A DNA stretch of 64,000 bases, taken from positions 22,437,001 through 22,501,000 of the forward strand of contig NC_079875.1 in NCBI RefSeq assembly GCF_029227915.1, read 5' to 3'. The notes below the pieces were generated by a model that had not been told where the DNA came from, searched no databases, and saw nothing but the letters and a program-made list of their open reading frames with translations. Positions 12,200 through 24,314 of this stretch are shown piece after piece (positions within the stretch are counted from its first letter, which is position 1; every line of letters begins with the position of its first letter). This DNA comes from Hydractinia symbiolongicarpus (taxonomy: Eukaryota; Cnidaria; Hydrozoa; Anthoathecata; Hydractiniidae). The position numbers and the translations under genes are program-made.

Positions 12200-13167
12200 G
12201 TCGAACTATTTTAACAACTCCTTACAATGTTTGATGATGCAGATGTCATTGCGGTATAAAGAAGGTTTTTGAATATTTTCAAAAAAAGATGTCATTGCAT
12301 TGCATCAAAAGTATTCAATGAAATTTCCTACAGCAGTCGAGGAGAAGTAACAAAATCATTATGGATTTTATGTCATTGATAGTAAACAATGAAGGTCAGA
12401 TGGAGATAATTATTCTAAAGAACTTTGAAATAACTTCAACAGTTATGGGGTTTCATGTGTACCGAAGTAAGTGACAACCTGTTATTGGACAAGTTCTAAA
12501 ATACGAATGGAGCCTATGAATGAAGTCGACAAATATGCTGCGGCTGTCCTTGACGACAAGGAGAATAACGTAGTGGGTCACTTATACCAAAGGGACAAAG
12601 TGGAAAATATGCAAAGACTATATTTTACTTCCTAAGATCAGGTCCATTGAATAGTTGTTTTGTGAAAGTCACAGGTAAGGCGATAAATATGGGTGATGAC
12701 AAAGGAATGCAAATCCCTTGTTTGCTTGAATTTTCTGGAAACGGTGAAAGCATTCAACTTTTAAAAAAAATTGCTTTGTACATAGTTTTATTTTTAGGAA
12801 TAAAAAGTGTTTGAAGTTGAAAATTCTCACTTTTACTCCCGCTATTGTCAAGAATTTTGAATAACTGAGAGAATATTGAGCCAAGGGGGGTATAGTCCAG
12901 TCGTTAAGTGTTTTGACCTGGAAAAAAATGATATAGAGCTGAAACTTGGCACACTTACTCCATTTTATATGTAGATTACCAGAAAAAAAAGCCCCATCGA
13001 TAGCATTTGTAGAAAATGAGATATGCGCCATTTTTAAAAATGGTGGATTTCCAAATTTTTCAGAAAACGAAAGCTGGTAAATTCGAAAACTAATTAAACT
13101 ATTGAAAAGAACTTTCGATTTGGAACAAAAAATATTATTACATCGACTTACAAAAATCATTAATTGT

Positions 13168-13183
13168 GGGGGGGGGGGGGGGG
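13168..13183. repeat. Poly-G run of 16
   Basis: A run of sixteen G sits just inside the left inverted end of the nested element. Such runs are often miscounted in assembly, so its length is uncertain. Confidence 0.85.
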
Positions 13184-13345
13184 TAGGTAATTTTCTGAAG
13201 AAAAAAAAAATTAGAAAGAACCCGACAATGCATACAGTTATTTTCTAATTTATCAATGCTAGATATTTGGATCTATTTTTAGTTTTTTTTCAGTTATTTT
13301 ACTTATAAAAGGTCAGAAAAGAAGTTTGCTTTATTTATATCCCAG

Positions 13346-15824
13346 ACCAATTGTGGATATCATACTTAAAATACATTGCAACAATCAAGAAGTATATCAT
13401 TGCAGAAAGGACGTCTAACTGGCCACTTCATCTCGAAGCTACCAAGGAAATGTTAAACTTGTTTGCAGCCACGGGACATATAAATTATGCCAAGAGTGCA
13501 CGACTGTACCTTCAACAAATGGTTGCCCTCCAGCGAAAAAATCCTTGGCTCCATCAGAAATTTCAACAAGGTTCACATGCTGTTCGAAGATCCAACCGTT
13601 ACTGGGCAGGTTTATGGTCTGACCTTGTGATCGAACAGACTCTCATGAGATCAATCAAAACCAGAGGAGGACTTACCAGAGGGCGAGGAATGAATGATGA
13701 TGTGCGGAACCTTTGGGTTCTTAGCTTGAATTCCAGCGCCTCCATTCATGAAGCAATGACTGGCGTCTCTGGCCTTACTGTCAAAGCAAGCGAGCAACAT
13801 ATCGAGATGGGGGCGGCAAGACGCTCCAAAGATTATACAGATTGCAAGATCTTCATAGATTGGCTACGACAAAGAAATCCGTTTGTTTATGAAGACACAA
13901 ATCTTCATTCGCTTTCTTTGGGCTTGACGTCTGATGAAAATGATGGTATCAACTGTGAAATTGCTGAAGAGATCGGAAAAATGATACAAGCAAAGTTGGA
14001 CAACCTTTCAATAGTTGAATGCACAATCAAGCGGAAGGACCAGGTTAAGCCCATCATTACCTTGCAATCCAAAGTCCAATTGAATAAAGAATCTGTCATT
14101 GTCAATCCAACGATGCTGTTCACACGATTGGTAGCCATAGCGCAAAGGGAAAAAGAAGACATCGAAGAATTTTTTGCTTTCGAACTAACACAAGAGCCAA
14201 TGTCCCTCTTTAAACATGGCTTAATGAGAAAACCTGACAAGCCCTCATTACGTAAAGCTGTGATGAAAGATGATGAAGCAGTGGGAAAAAATCAATTACA
14301 AATTGATCCTTATTTCGTAGTCGATGGCGGAGCGCTATTGCATAGAGTCCGTTGGATCAAAAATTCTACTTTTGATGAACTATCCCAAGTTTACGTTAGT
14401 TACGTTCGACGGCACTATAAATCTTGCACCATTGTCTTTGATGGATATGATGGTCCTAGCACGAAATCAAATGAGCACATGCGACGAACAGGTGGTGGAA
14501 AACGATGCCCCAATATTGATGTTGTTGGTTTTAACAAAGTATCTTTTACCCAAGAAAGTTTTCTGAATAACAAAGATAACAAAACACGTTTCATCAGGCA
14601 TATCAGCATAAAACTTCAGCAAGACGGGCAAACAGTGAAGATTTGTGAAGGTGATGCTGATACAACAATCGTCGCAACAGCACTAAAAGAAGCCGAAACA
14701 AACAACAAAAAAGCCGTTGTAACAGTTGCCGATGATACCGATGTCGCAATGATGCTTCTATACCATTGGCAAGAACATCATGGAGATGTTTACTTCTTTC
14801 AAGAGAGGTTGGATAAAGCCTGGAACATGAAAGTTGTCTGTCAGAAATGGAACCCTATCCGACAGCATATTCTTTTTGTACATTCGTTTTCCGGCTGTGA
14901 TACAACATCGGCACCTTTTGGAAAGGGAAAAAATAACTTGCTGTCATTGGTCACAAAGAACAAAACATTGCAGATTGTCTCAGACACAATGGGTGATGTT
15001 TGGGCAGACAACAGAGATGTCGAAGAAGCTGCCATCAAAGCGTTTCAAATCATTTATGGTGGTAACGACTTGACTGATTTATGCAAACTTAGGTGAGTTT
15101 CTTATATAATATAACATTTATTCACAATACAAAAAGGTTCTCTTCATTTAGTATAATCTCAAAGTGCATTTTTGCAGATACCGGAAATATCTCGATATGT
15201 GTTGGAAAGGAAAAATTGATCCTGAAAAGATGCCACCTACGGAAAGTGCTGCTATTCTACACGGTTTTCGAGTTCATCTACAGATAATGAATTGGAAGAT
15301 ATTAGAGGAAGAAGAGGTATAAATTTTAAACCACACAAGTGTCCAAGCAATGTCAGTTAAAGTAGCAATTTCTCAATTTTTATAACAATCTATTGTCTTA
15401 TAGCTTAAGCAAATTGATCCAAGCAAATGGGGCTGGAAAATTGAAAATTCTCAAATGATGCCAATAAAGACAGATAAACAAGACGCCCCTGATAGCCTCC
15501 TAAAAATCATTAAATGCAACTGCAAGGCTACTTCGAAGTCACCCTGTTCAACAAATTTGTGTTCATGCAGAAAACATGGTCTGAGCTGTATGCAGTCTTG
15601 TGGAGAATGTCACGGTGAAACATGTGAAAATAAAGAGGTCCGCTCTCTATAATTCTTCATTTTTAAAGGCAAATCTCTTATAAGGAGTCAGTTCAGCAAA
15701 AAAGCCAGCCTTTATCTTATTAATCACTTTTTTTTAGGTATTCGATGGTGATAGTAACGTCGAAGATGATTTGGAAGATGAAGAAGAGAATAGAAACATT
15801 TTTGATATATTTGATGCATTTTGA
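13346..15824 (+). CDS. FEN1/XPG-like nuclease with C-terminal Cys-rich module (transposon gene)
   Basis: Exons: about 13346 (after a CCCAG acceptor)-15092, 15178-15316, 15404-15637, 15738-15824; all splice phases agree and no stop interrupts the roughly 730 codons. The first in-frame ATG is near 13450; an upstream exon may be lost, so the N-terminus is uncertain. Motifs in order follow the FEN1/XPG core: VDGGALLHRV (about residue 325), IVFDGYDGPSTK (365), EGDADTTIV (435), VADDTDVAMMLL (460), then HSFSGCDTTSAPFGKGK (515), placed like the helix-hairpin segment with a metal Asp. The third exon has at least nine Cys in the pattern of CXC-type modules (IKCNCKATSKSPC, NLCSCRKHGLSC, CGECHGETC). The tail is acidic and ends IFDIFDAF. 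The upstream part (LYLQQM, RSNRYWAGLWSDLVIEQ, GGLTRGRGM) belongs to a protein family common in invertebrate genomes as uncharacterised genes. Function in transposition is inferred. Confidence 0.8.
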
Positions 15825-16320
15825 TTTTACATAATTTGTATACAAATATTTACTTTTTTAAGATGAAAACTATTAAAGAAAGTCCATGACTTTAAAAATA
15901 TTGATTTTTGAGAGTTGGGCTGATAATACTTTTTGTTCTAAATTGACTGGTTCTCGAATTGACCAACTTTTGTTTTCTCGAAAATTTGGAAATCCACCAT
16001 TTTTAAAAATGGCGCATATCTCATTTTCTACAAATGCTATCGATGGGGCTTTTTTTTCTGGTAATCTACATATTAAAAGGAGTAAGTGTGCCAAGTTTCA
16101 GCTCTATATCATTTTTTTCCAGGTCAGTGTGTTTTTTTTACTTTAACGACTGGACTAGTAGAAAACCACTTTGAATAAACGAATTTTCGAATAACTGAAG
16201 TTTGAATAACTGAGAGAGATTTACTCTAAAACAAGTTAGAAAATTCAAGGGGAATGAAAATCGCTTCAAATAATTGAGAATTTCAAATAAGTGCAGGTTT
16301 GAATAACCGGGAGTCTACTG

Positions 16321-19300
16321 TATAGATAGTTATCCCAATTATCATTCATACCAGCAATTGCTTCTAAGCATCTAAATTATGATGTCAAATCCTAACTCAT
16401 GGTGCCATAATTCTGCATAATTAGCTAGACTTTCAAGGTCTAGATTTTACCAAAAGATGAACAGATTCGTGGAAAATGTTTCAGACATTTTTGTATGAAA
16501 TCAACTTTCATACATAAATGTGAATAGACTAATTCAATATCAATTTTCATTCCACAAAATACACAGCCGGAATAGACATACTAACATGAAAACGAGGTTA
16601 GTCTAGAGACAATTTTAATTTGTCAGCGAAGTGATGCACACATAGTTTGTTTACCTTTATTATTTCTCAAGTTAACTTTTCAAATGGACAAATTATGAAC
16701 TTTTGGTAAAAAAAATAGAACATGGGAATTATTTTATACCCATTTGGCTTATTAAAATTGTTGGTTTATATCTTTTTCTAGTGTTTAGCTACCTAGCTAA
16801 GGTTGATTGGTTTAGATTTTATATTTAGCTCCACTATCACTAGCATTTGTTACTACTAGTTGGAGCTTTAACCAATGTTGCTGACATATAATACTTTATT
16901 CTTTGTTATTGAAAATTCTTTGTTATTGAAAATTTTTTATTTTTTAAAACATCTGTAAATAACATTATGACTTGGCTATCCTAAGCATGTTGGGTTGGTG
17001 GTATTAGATTGAATATTGGTTTTCATCATGTTTTATATTCAACAAAATTTAATAAGAGCAATGCAATCACTCAAGGTAATACTCATAAGTATCCTTGAGC
17101 CTTGATTATTAAAAAATTATCGCCTGTAAGAATGTTACGGTTGCATCTACAGATAATTGTTGTTGTTTTTGAAATTCACAAAATGTTCTGCCAACAGGTA
17201 GTATTTCTATAAGTATTGCCATAGTAATATTATATTTATAAGTATTGCCAGTATGTTATTCCACGTCAGCTATAACTATAGGTATTGTAATTTATTTGTA
17301 CCTAAAAGCCAAAGATCAACAACTTATGTAAAAAAAAAAAAATTTTAAGGGTGCTCTTCTTAGACAAATCTAATAGAATTAACTTAAAAACTTTTTTCTG
17401 TATTATACTTGTTGAGTTTCCTAATTTAAGTTATTGTAAGAGGGCAATATATTTTTTATACAGAAAACTATGTATTTTAATGAAATAATAATCAATAGGC
17501 ATTTTTTTTGGGGGGGGAGGAGGGTGGGGGCAGATGATTCCTTTAAAAGCTAAGACAATTGTAGATGGACAAACCGTTCACGATTTGTTTCAAGTCACAT
17601 GTTGTTTCAATGCAATAACATTTAGCCAATTAAGCTGAGCAGCACTCCCTTAGATATGTTTAATACTTGATCGATTTACCACAATAACTTATAACAGATG
17701 GCCTAAGAAAGTTAAGAAAGTTTTAAATATATACAGACAGCCTTACAACTAATAAATGGCTGTGTTTTATTTTTTTGAGGATAACCCAAACAACATAACC
17801 TTACAAGTTTAACACTGTCATTTTCAAATTAGTTGATAGAGGCCTAATCTTGCTGTCAAGTTAATTCCAAAGAGAATAAGAACAATTTAAAGAACCTTGA
17901 ATTTACACTACACCTAAATATTTTTATTTATGTAAATGTGTGACCTGTGATAAAAACATTTTCATAAGAGCAGCAGCATTTTCAGTTGTTTCTTCAAATT
18001 ATGAAAAAAATTGGTTTATGCCAGAACCGAAAAAATAAACAATTTGTGATAGTAATACTAATGTGAATCTGAACAGACAAACCAAAACAATAAAAAATTT
18101 GTGATTACTGAGTACACTGGGTTGAGCCAAAATATGTTTATTATAAATCTATACAAAATGGACAGGTTAAAGAATATTAGCATGTGACAATAATAACGAT
18201 TAGCTGGGCAGCACATCATCCCTGAGTACACGCTAGCTTTAACATCCAACCTACAATATCTGGCTATGAAAAGCTGGGTAACTTTTTTAGGAAAATAATT
18301 AGCTATAACCTATATAATTGTATTATAATTATATAAGTTATATGAAGTTTCAGTAAGCTAGGTAAACATTTTATAACTTACAGTATAGAATATAAATTTT
18401 TTGTAGGAGTAAGAAACAAGACGTTTGTTGGCTAGCTAGCTATATAGCTAACTAGAGCCAACATTAAGTTGCCATAAATACACACTTAATATCTATAAAT
18501 ATTCATAATTTTTGTCACACTACCACCACTAATACCCTCAATATACTTGTATCCACTACGATTCTTTTAAATGGCTGTTGAAAATTATAAAACAAACACT
18601 TGCTGACAACTAAGGTTGGAAACAGCTAGTAAATAACTTAGCGTCCTGAACTTTATCTAAACTAACCTCGTTTTCATGCAATGTTTTGATTTTTCACCAC
18701 CATGGCTGACCATGAAAGGGCGATATTGAAATAGGTCTATTGTTTTGGAAAAACGTTTTTTGCAGTCGGGAAGCTAACAGGACCATTGAAATAACTTTAT
18801 TTCCACATGAGGTAGTGAATATATACAAAGCAGGCATTAATATATAATTATTACTTCTTTAACACATATATCTGATTTATAAAAGTTTGGTGCAAGCATG
18901 TGTGATTGTTAATCTTAGTTTATGAAAAACAACTAAACAACACAGAAAAAATCATTTGTTGCGCTTATCATCAAAATTTCTCGGAAAAATTGAATTCTGC
19001 GTTTTACTATCCATATAATGATATGGTGGCCAATAAATTATGCCAGATCCTTTATAACTTGAGACATTGAAAATGACTCTCGGATAAAAAAGGACTGGCC
19101 TTAAGTAGCCCAAGTTTTTTATGTGTTTTAAAGTCTGGTGAATGTGAATCATAAAGATTATAACCAATGTCAACACTAACCTAACTTTAGGTAGTCTCTA
19201 GAAAGCACAAGCAAGAAGAGCGTATATATGGACTCATTTGAACTCATAAACTTACCCAATCGAGTAATTCAAACTTACTCATTGGAGTAAAGTCTTGTTC

Positions 19301-20190
19301 TTTTCTAAGCCAGCAAACTTTCAACAAAATGTGTTGGTGGCATTGTTCTGCCTAATCTTGGAACGAGCCCCGTCTTAAGACTGGCCAGGCCAATCTTCCA
19401 ACAGTGACAAATGGGTGGCCAGTCTTAAGATTGGACTGTTCAATCTATGGACGTACATGCCCAATCTTAGAACAATTGTGGAAGACAATCAAATTTTTAG
19501 ATTCTCTACCTCTTAAAAGGAACTTTAAATTGAAACTTTTCTTGAAAAATCAAAAGGCCAAAAATTTATATATACCATGTATGTGTTTAAAAAAATTTAA
19601 ACTACTCAACCATATTAGCTAGCTAGCTAAACACCTCATCCAATGAAATTAACAGCTATGTAACCAATAATGGTTGAATACGAATTTTCTGATTCTTCAT
19701 AAATCTTAACATTTTCAATTTAGCCACTACAAGCGGTACATAAGTGCTAAATGTATAACACGTGCTCCACAGCTACCTAGCTAGCTATGATTTTTACTCT
19801 ACCGTGTCCAAAAACTGTCCGGGTCAATTCAACAGTACCCAAATTATGTTTTAATGAGCCTAAGAATGTTTGTTTGGTCTTGCAAATAACAAACCTTGTG
19901 TGGCACATCCTTTCTTTAAAATATAAAGGGCGTCCAAAGATGGGCCTAACATGGTCTTTTGCCCAATCTTATGATGCCTGAGCATCATTCCCAGTTTGTC
20001 TGCCATTATGATTTTTTGTTAATTCTTGAAGTTTCCCTAGGGTTTCAAGATTCGCCATTATATTGGTGCTTAACTTTAGTTCTTAAACTGAATGTTTTTT
20101 TACCAGAAAGCCTGCATGGTTTTTGTTCAATCTTTCAGATAACATAGTGCCCCCCAGTGGAAACAATCCACTAACTATAGGTTTTTGTGA
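16321..20190. other. Long non-coding stretch with a possible 2.1-kb element
   Basis: No convincing gene is seen. A 23-24-base inverted pair (CATGAAAACGAGGTTAGTYTAGA) lies at 16585-16608 and 18656-18678 and may bound an element. Near 19355-19440 the GTCTTAAGACTGGCCA motif recurs inverted. GCTAGCTA-type runs occur near 18430 and 19620. An ARNT first exon could lie here, but no open segment with the required phase was found. Confidence 0.5.
16585..18678. mobile_element. Possible element bounded by short inverted ends
   Basis: The two outer segments, 16585-16608 and 18656-18678, match in inverted orientation with one difference. The interior has no transposase. The match may instead reflect two independent copies of a smaller repeat with the common ACCTCGTTTTC motif. 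Confidence 0.35.
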
Positions 20191-20212
20191 TTTTCTGGGC
20201 TAGCCGCTTTAA

Positions 20213-20215
20213 ATA

Positions 20216-20287
<72 letters not shown>
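20213..20287. repeat. TTA / TTATCA microsatellite
   Basis: Tandem ATT units are followed by about six ATTATC units and again ATT units, uninterrupted for about 75 bases. Confidence 0.95.
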
Positions 20288-20903
20288 TGCTAGGGGAACA
20301 TAACGCAGAACCAGGCTTTTCCGTGACTGATAAATTAATACACCATCCCCTCCATATGTGCAGAAATATAGATTTCATACCACAAACGTAGCCAGCTACC
20401 TGCCATGTGTTTGGCCTGTAAAACTGGAACAACAAAGCTTCCTAGAGATAAAAAAATGTATCAATAAAATAATTTCTTACCAGCCATAGTTGGGTATTTA
20501 ATTCTATTTCTATTATTATTATTTTGTTAGTTAGCCAGGCAGACTGGAATTTTTTGGAATAACATTTCCTTTTGCGAGACGCTATTATTTTTATGTTGTA
20601 GTTTCGTTTTTTTGTTGGCCATCAAGACAAAATTGTTCTCTGTTAAACAAGACTATTGACGTCACTAGAATGTTAATCACATTTAGGCCATTTTACATTA
20701 CAGTTTATTGGTAGCGGCAAAATGCGCACAATATATTGCTAAACTTCTTCTTGTTGGTTTCGCTTAATTAATTCTTTTGCTTTGGTTTCAATAAAAGTAC
20801 AGAGACTAACTTTTAAATCAAAATAAATTCTTTCCAATATTTTATAAATCAAACCGAGTTTGATTTTAAAAATATTGCAGAATATTGTGACCTTTTGCTT
20901 TAA

Positions 20904-21735
20904 GGCCGTTTCACATTACAGCAATATATAGAAAAATATTGACAGCAATATATTTATGAATAATGATATTAATTGAAAATTATTGAATTCATTATATTGG
21001 AAAATATTTCGAATTATTGCAAATTGTTTCTTTAAATGTCTCTTTAAATGTCCATTTAAATTTTGTTGTAATTCAAAATGTCTGAGGAACAGAGAAAAGC
21101 GGTTGCTGCGATTATTATTGCTACAACTTTACTTCCGACAAACAAGCCTTTTCTTCCTCGCTTCTGAGGTTTCTCAAAAGTTTCATCTTCTGGATTTTGA
21201 AATACGGGGCTGAGTGAAGGTTGAAGTTGCTGTGGCACGCTCTGACCGAATATTTGTGTGTTTTGGCTCAAGATTGACGAGGTTGGTTTTGGTGAGCTCT
21301 GAGTGTGCGGCATGTTGCTGTTGCGTCGTAGCTTGAGGAAATAGTATTTGATCATTCGTAGCAAAATCGTGTGGCAGACTTTCAAAATAATAAATGTTAT
21401 TTTGCTCCATCTTTTATCTTCGATCGTATGTTTCATTTACTGTTTATTTCAGACAGACAAATTTCGAATACTTTGCTGATTCGATTTTTCTATTGTTCGG
21501 AGAACAATTAAGTCTTCTCACAACAAAAGAATTTCCCTTGCAATATTTTTTAATTTAAACCGTGTTTGAATTAAAAAGTCTTGACAAGTATTGAAAGCGA
21601 TTGCGTAATGTTTTTTCGAACGTGTCTCAAAAGTTGGTTTCACATTATGTCAATTAATTGAGGCAATATTTTTCAATAGTTATCAATAATTTCCAATATA
21701 TTGGATTCAATATATTTCTGTAATGTGAAACGGCC
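20904..21735. mobile_element. PIF/Harbinger-like element
   Basis: The ends are inverted copies of GGCCGTTTCACATTACAG, flanked by the direct repeat TTTAA (20899-20903 and 21736-21740); a TTA duplication, typical of PIF/Harbinger, is contained in it. Subterminal ATATATTG motifs recur at both ends. A similar half-end (GGCCATTTTACATTACAG) lies near 20686. The interior keeps a minus-strand coding remnant. Confidence 0.75.
21056..21410 (-). pseudogene. Remnant coding frame in the Harbinger-like element
   Basis: A frame starting at 21410 (MEQNNIYYFESLPHDFATND, then a Q/T-rich part) is open to 21183. The neighbouring frame adds SPVFQNPEDETFEKPQKRGRK and reaches about 21056. A single frameshift seems to join them. 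A short protein with a basic K/R-rich end would fit the DNA-binding accessory protein of Harbinger elements, but no MYB/SANT motif is clear. Confidence 0.4.
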
Positions 21736-22510
21736 TTTAAAGAGCAAGCAACAAAAAACCTTTATCCGGTCTTGCGTAGTTCTTCCATGACTAGACACTC
21801 AACTTCTGTTCTTATGGGAAAAGGGGGGCTAAAAATAACTTCCAAATGACACTTTGTGGGACTACTTCTATCAGATAAAAAGATATATATATTCGCACAG
21901 GATTTTTTTTATATTTTTTGCAGAAAAGTTGTCGAAACGTGACAAAAGTTTATTGTTGCTTGCACTGAGCAGTCGGTGAACGGATATAACCTGTAACAAT
22001 ATATAGTTAACCGAAGCCGATGCAGGATAATTTGATACTACGCCTAACATAATTAGCTGTTAAAAGCTTCTTTGTGTTCTTTACAGCTAACTGTGTCTTT
22101 TCCATGTTTTTTCTTGAAATCAGAATAGTTTTGTTGTTTAATAATATAGACGACATATGTACTGCTAGCTACAGTAAAATTATATCTTTTTTGCAAAATC
22201 GTTTCTTGTTCTTTTTCTTGGTTTCAATTGAAGCACAACTTTATGTTGATCTATGTAAAAATAGATGGCTATGGGGCGATCGATAACGAAGAAAAGTGAA
22301 AATCTAAGTCAAAAGATATATATTGTATAAGTAGCTGTATAAGCAGCTAATTATACTGTACGCACCGTATATATAATTATTCTGCATAGATAAATAGAAT
22401 GTCTGTATATTTTATATGGCTAGCCTTACAAATCCTGTCTATTATTTCCAGGAAAGGTCATAGCTTAGATAGGGAGTCCTATCCCGAGGCTATGGTAGCA
22501 TAATATTGAA

Positions 22511-22583
22511 TTGCCGCCAAGGGGAATCAAACCCCGTTCTCCCGCACAAAGTGCCATATTTATAACCACCAAGCTATGGCGCC
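22511..22583 (-). repeat. tRNA-derived SINE head
   Basis: On the minus strand the segment reads GGCGCCATAGCTTGGTGGTT, with an A-box-like TAGCTTGGTGG, and later GGGGTTTGATTCCCC, close to the B box. The order and spacing are tRNA-like, but the acceptor stem and anticodon arm do not pair well, so it is not called as a working tRNA. Confidence 0.6.
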
Positions 22584-23027
22584 ATTGCAAATGGCTAACT
22601 ATTCTGTTACTGGCTAATTATCAGTTCTCTTTGTGCCTAATTTGCTTCAAGATCTTTCTTGAGATCAACCCAAAGTATCACAAAATATTTTTCTAAGATT
22701 TCTTAGAAATGACTTAATTTTTAAAAATGTCACGAAATATACCTGTGCATCGCATGGATTTGTATCTTTGTATTAAATTCACTTTTTAAATCAAAGAGGC
22801 AAAGAGAGGTTAAAAAAAGAGACAATATTTAAACAACCTGGTTTTATTGCAGTTATGGTAAAATTGTATTCTTGTTTCTTATTTTAATCGTACTTTTTTT
22901 TCAGATCAGCTGTTATCAAACCATGCACCATCACCATTTTCAAAAAATTTTCAACAAGAGAGTAAATTTTGAAGGCCCAAATACTGAAATGCTAATATGT
23001 ATTTATTGCTGAATTAATAAACAACTA

Positions 23028-23600
23028 GTCGATAAACCCGTGGAAAAATCCATATAAATCCAATCCATATAAATTTTGATGACGTCGGCAACCCATCCAC
23101 ACAAAAAAATTAGAATCTTGTTTTCACGTTGCCTCTATTGTGTAGAGATTAAACTGCTGATCAAGAAAATCTATAGGAACATGTACTTTTGACAAACGGT
23201 TGCAGAGATATTGGGGTTTGAAGGTTTTTTGATAACGTCATCAACCCGTCCATTCCGAAACGGATTTGGGGACTCAGGTTTGGGAAACTTACCCAAATTA
23301 GTCCCAAGTGGTTCCTAGTTACCCACGCGTGAAAAATCATTGACGTCACCACCTCGTTAAATGCGCACGAATATCAAATGCGATATATTTCTGTCCACTT
23401 TGTTGGAACGGGTTAATTTAAAGGACGGGCGACACCGTTGATTTTTCCACGGGCTAACGACTAGTCTATATTATAATACCCGTATACGTCTGTCCGTCTG
23501 CCACTCAAAATGGTACCAAAAGTAGTGAGACGCACGCTATGCGGTTTAAAAAGAGCGTGCAAACCCGTGGATTTTCCACGGGCCACCTACTAGTTTCAAA
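23028..23600. repeat. ACTAGT/CCCGTGG foldback repeats, copies 2 and 3, around a dispersed repeat
   Basis: A partial unit at 23028-23061 begins ACTAGTCGATAAACCCGTGG. A full unit at 23395-23600 has CCACGGGCTAACGACTAGTC, the CCCGTATACGTCTGTCCGTC block and a second CCCGTGGATTTTCCACGGG palindrome before a terminal ACTAGT. Between them, 23280-23360 repeats the family seen at 9740-9832. Confidence 0.7.
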
Positions 23601-23951
23601 TATTTTCTCAATTTCAATATTTTACCACCATCCCCGTTCATACAACCTCAAATACCAAGTTAGGCCAACGTAACTTTCCTACTTGCCTTGAATTTTTTTG
23701 AAAACCTTAAGATCAAAAGCAGTTTATTGATCGATAGATGGTCATCTTAAGCCTAGAGGGTGCAACAAACGTGTTGACATTTAGTAAAATTGGTACACAC
23801 AACGGATTGGTTTTAAGCGGGCAAGTAAACGATTTTGTTAATTTTTATGTTTTTTAAAAAAAATATATAATATTTCTAATAATTTATTTTGGATGGCTCC
23901 CTTCTTCCTTGCGTTTTTAGATATGTTTGAAAGTTGAGCTTAAATCTGAAG

Positions 23952-24071
23952 CCAACCTCGACCCCAGGGCTTTTCTTTCTGTCAATCTTAGACGACGAGA
24001 AAAAATAACTATTTTCTTCTCGCCGTCCGAGATTGGCAGAAAGAGAAAAACAGCCCTGCGTACGGGGTTGA
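23952..24071. repeat. Foldback MITE with CCAACCTCG ends
   Basis: Two arms of about 55 bases pair with few mismatches: the left starts CCAACCTCGACCCCAGGGC and the right ends with a GGGGTTGATC segment. The centre pairs the GACGACGAGAAAA part with TTTTCTTCTCGCCGTC. The CCTCGTCCCCAGGGC end motif recurs near 24785, 24880, 27293, 44740, 49720 and 60690. Confidence 0.8.
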
Positions 24072-24314
24072 TCTGAAACTGCCTTGCCAACAAGCAGAAA
24101 TCAATTCTACTTCTAGTCAACAGAAATTGTGCCGCCCTATCAGACGCTCCAAAATCATTCGGTTGAGAATAAATATCTCTAGTGCCTTGAAGCCCGCACA
24201 CTTAACCGTGCTGGAATTTTAGCTTTTAAGAGCAGGGAAAGAATAGCGGCTTTAACAGTTGTAATAATTTCTATTGATAATATATACAAAGTTTACAAAC
24301 ACAATGTCGTGTAT

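Larger units (their letters stand above)
12893..16157 (+). mobile_element. Academ-like DNA transposon nested in the Tigger element
   Basis: The outer ends are inverted copies of TAGTCCAGTCGTTAA. Inside them the two ends share a long inverted match of roughly 200 bases, about 12930-13130 against 15930-16120, with only scattered differences. The direct repeat GTA flanks the element at 12890-12892 and 16158-16160, giving a 3-bp target duplication. If the outer TA of each end is excluded, a TA duplication is also possible. The element carries one spliced gene for a FEN1/XPG-like nuclease. As I recall the family description, Academ elements have 3-4-bp duplications, an XPG-type nuclease and a Cys-rich finger. 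The family assignment is inference, not a search result. Confidence 0.75.
10456..16320 (-). mobile_element. Tigger/pogo-type DNA transposon, interrupted by a second element
   Basis: The ends are inverted copies of CAGTAGACTCCCGGTTATTC and are flanked on both sides by TA (10454-10455 and 16321-16322), the target duplication expected for Tc1/mariner/pogo elements. Subterminal GAATAACTGA motifs occur at both ends. Without the insert at 12893-16157 the element would be about 2.6 kb, normal for Tigger. Its transposase remnant reads on the minus strand. It lies upstream of the first recovered ARNT exon, possibly in ARNT intron 1. Confidence 0.88.

Noticed and set aside
12669-13160. Open frame of 163 codons on the minus strand, with a similar frame at 15886-16146
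   Set aside because: Both frames lie in the two inverted ends of the nested transposon, which explains their similarity.
18661-18720. ARNT first exon read as ATG GTC AGC ... ending before GTTAGT
   Set aside because: The splice phase is wrong for the exon at 9602 and the segment overlaps a repeat end that also occurs at 16585.
23917-24201. Open frame of 94 codons on the minus strand
   Set aside because: It runs through the foldback MITE at 23952-24071 and reads both arms of the hairpin.
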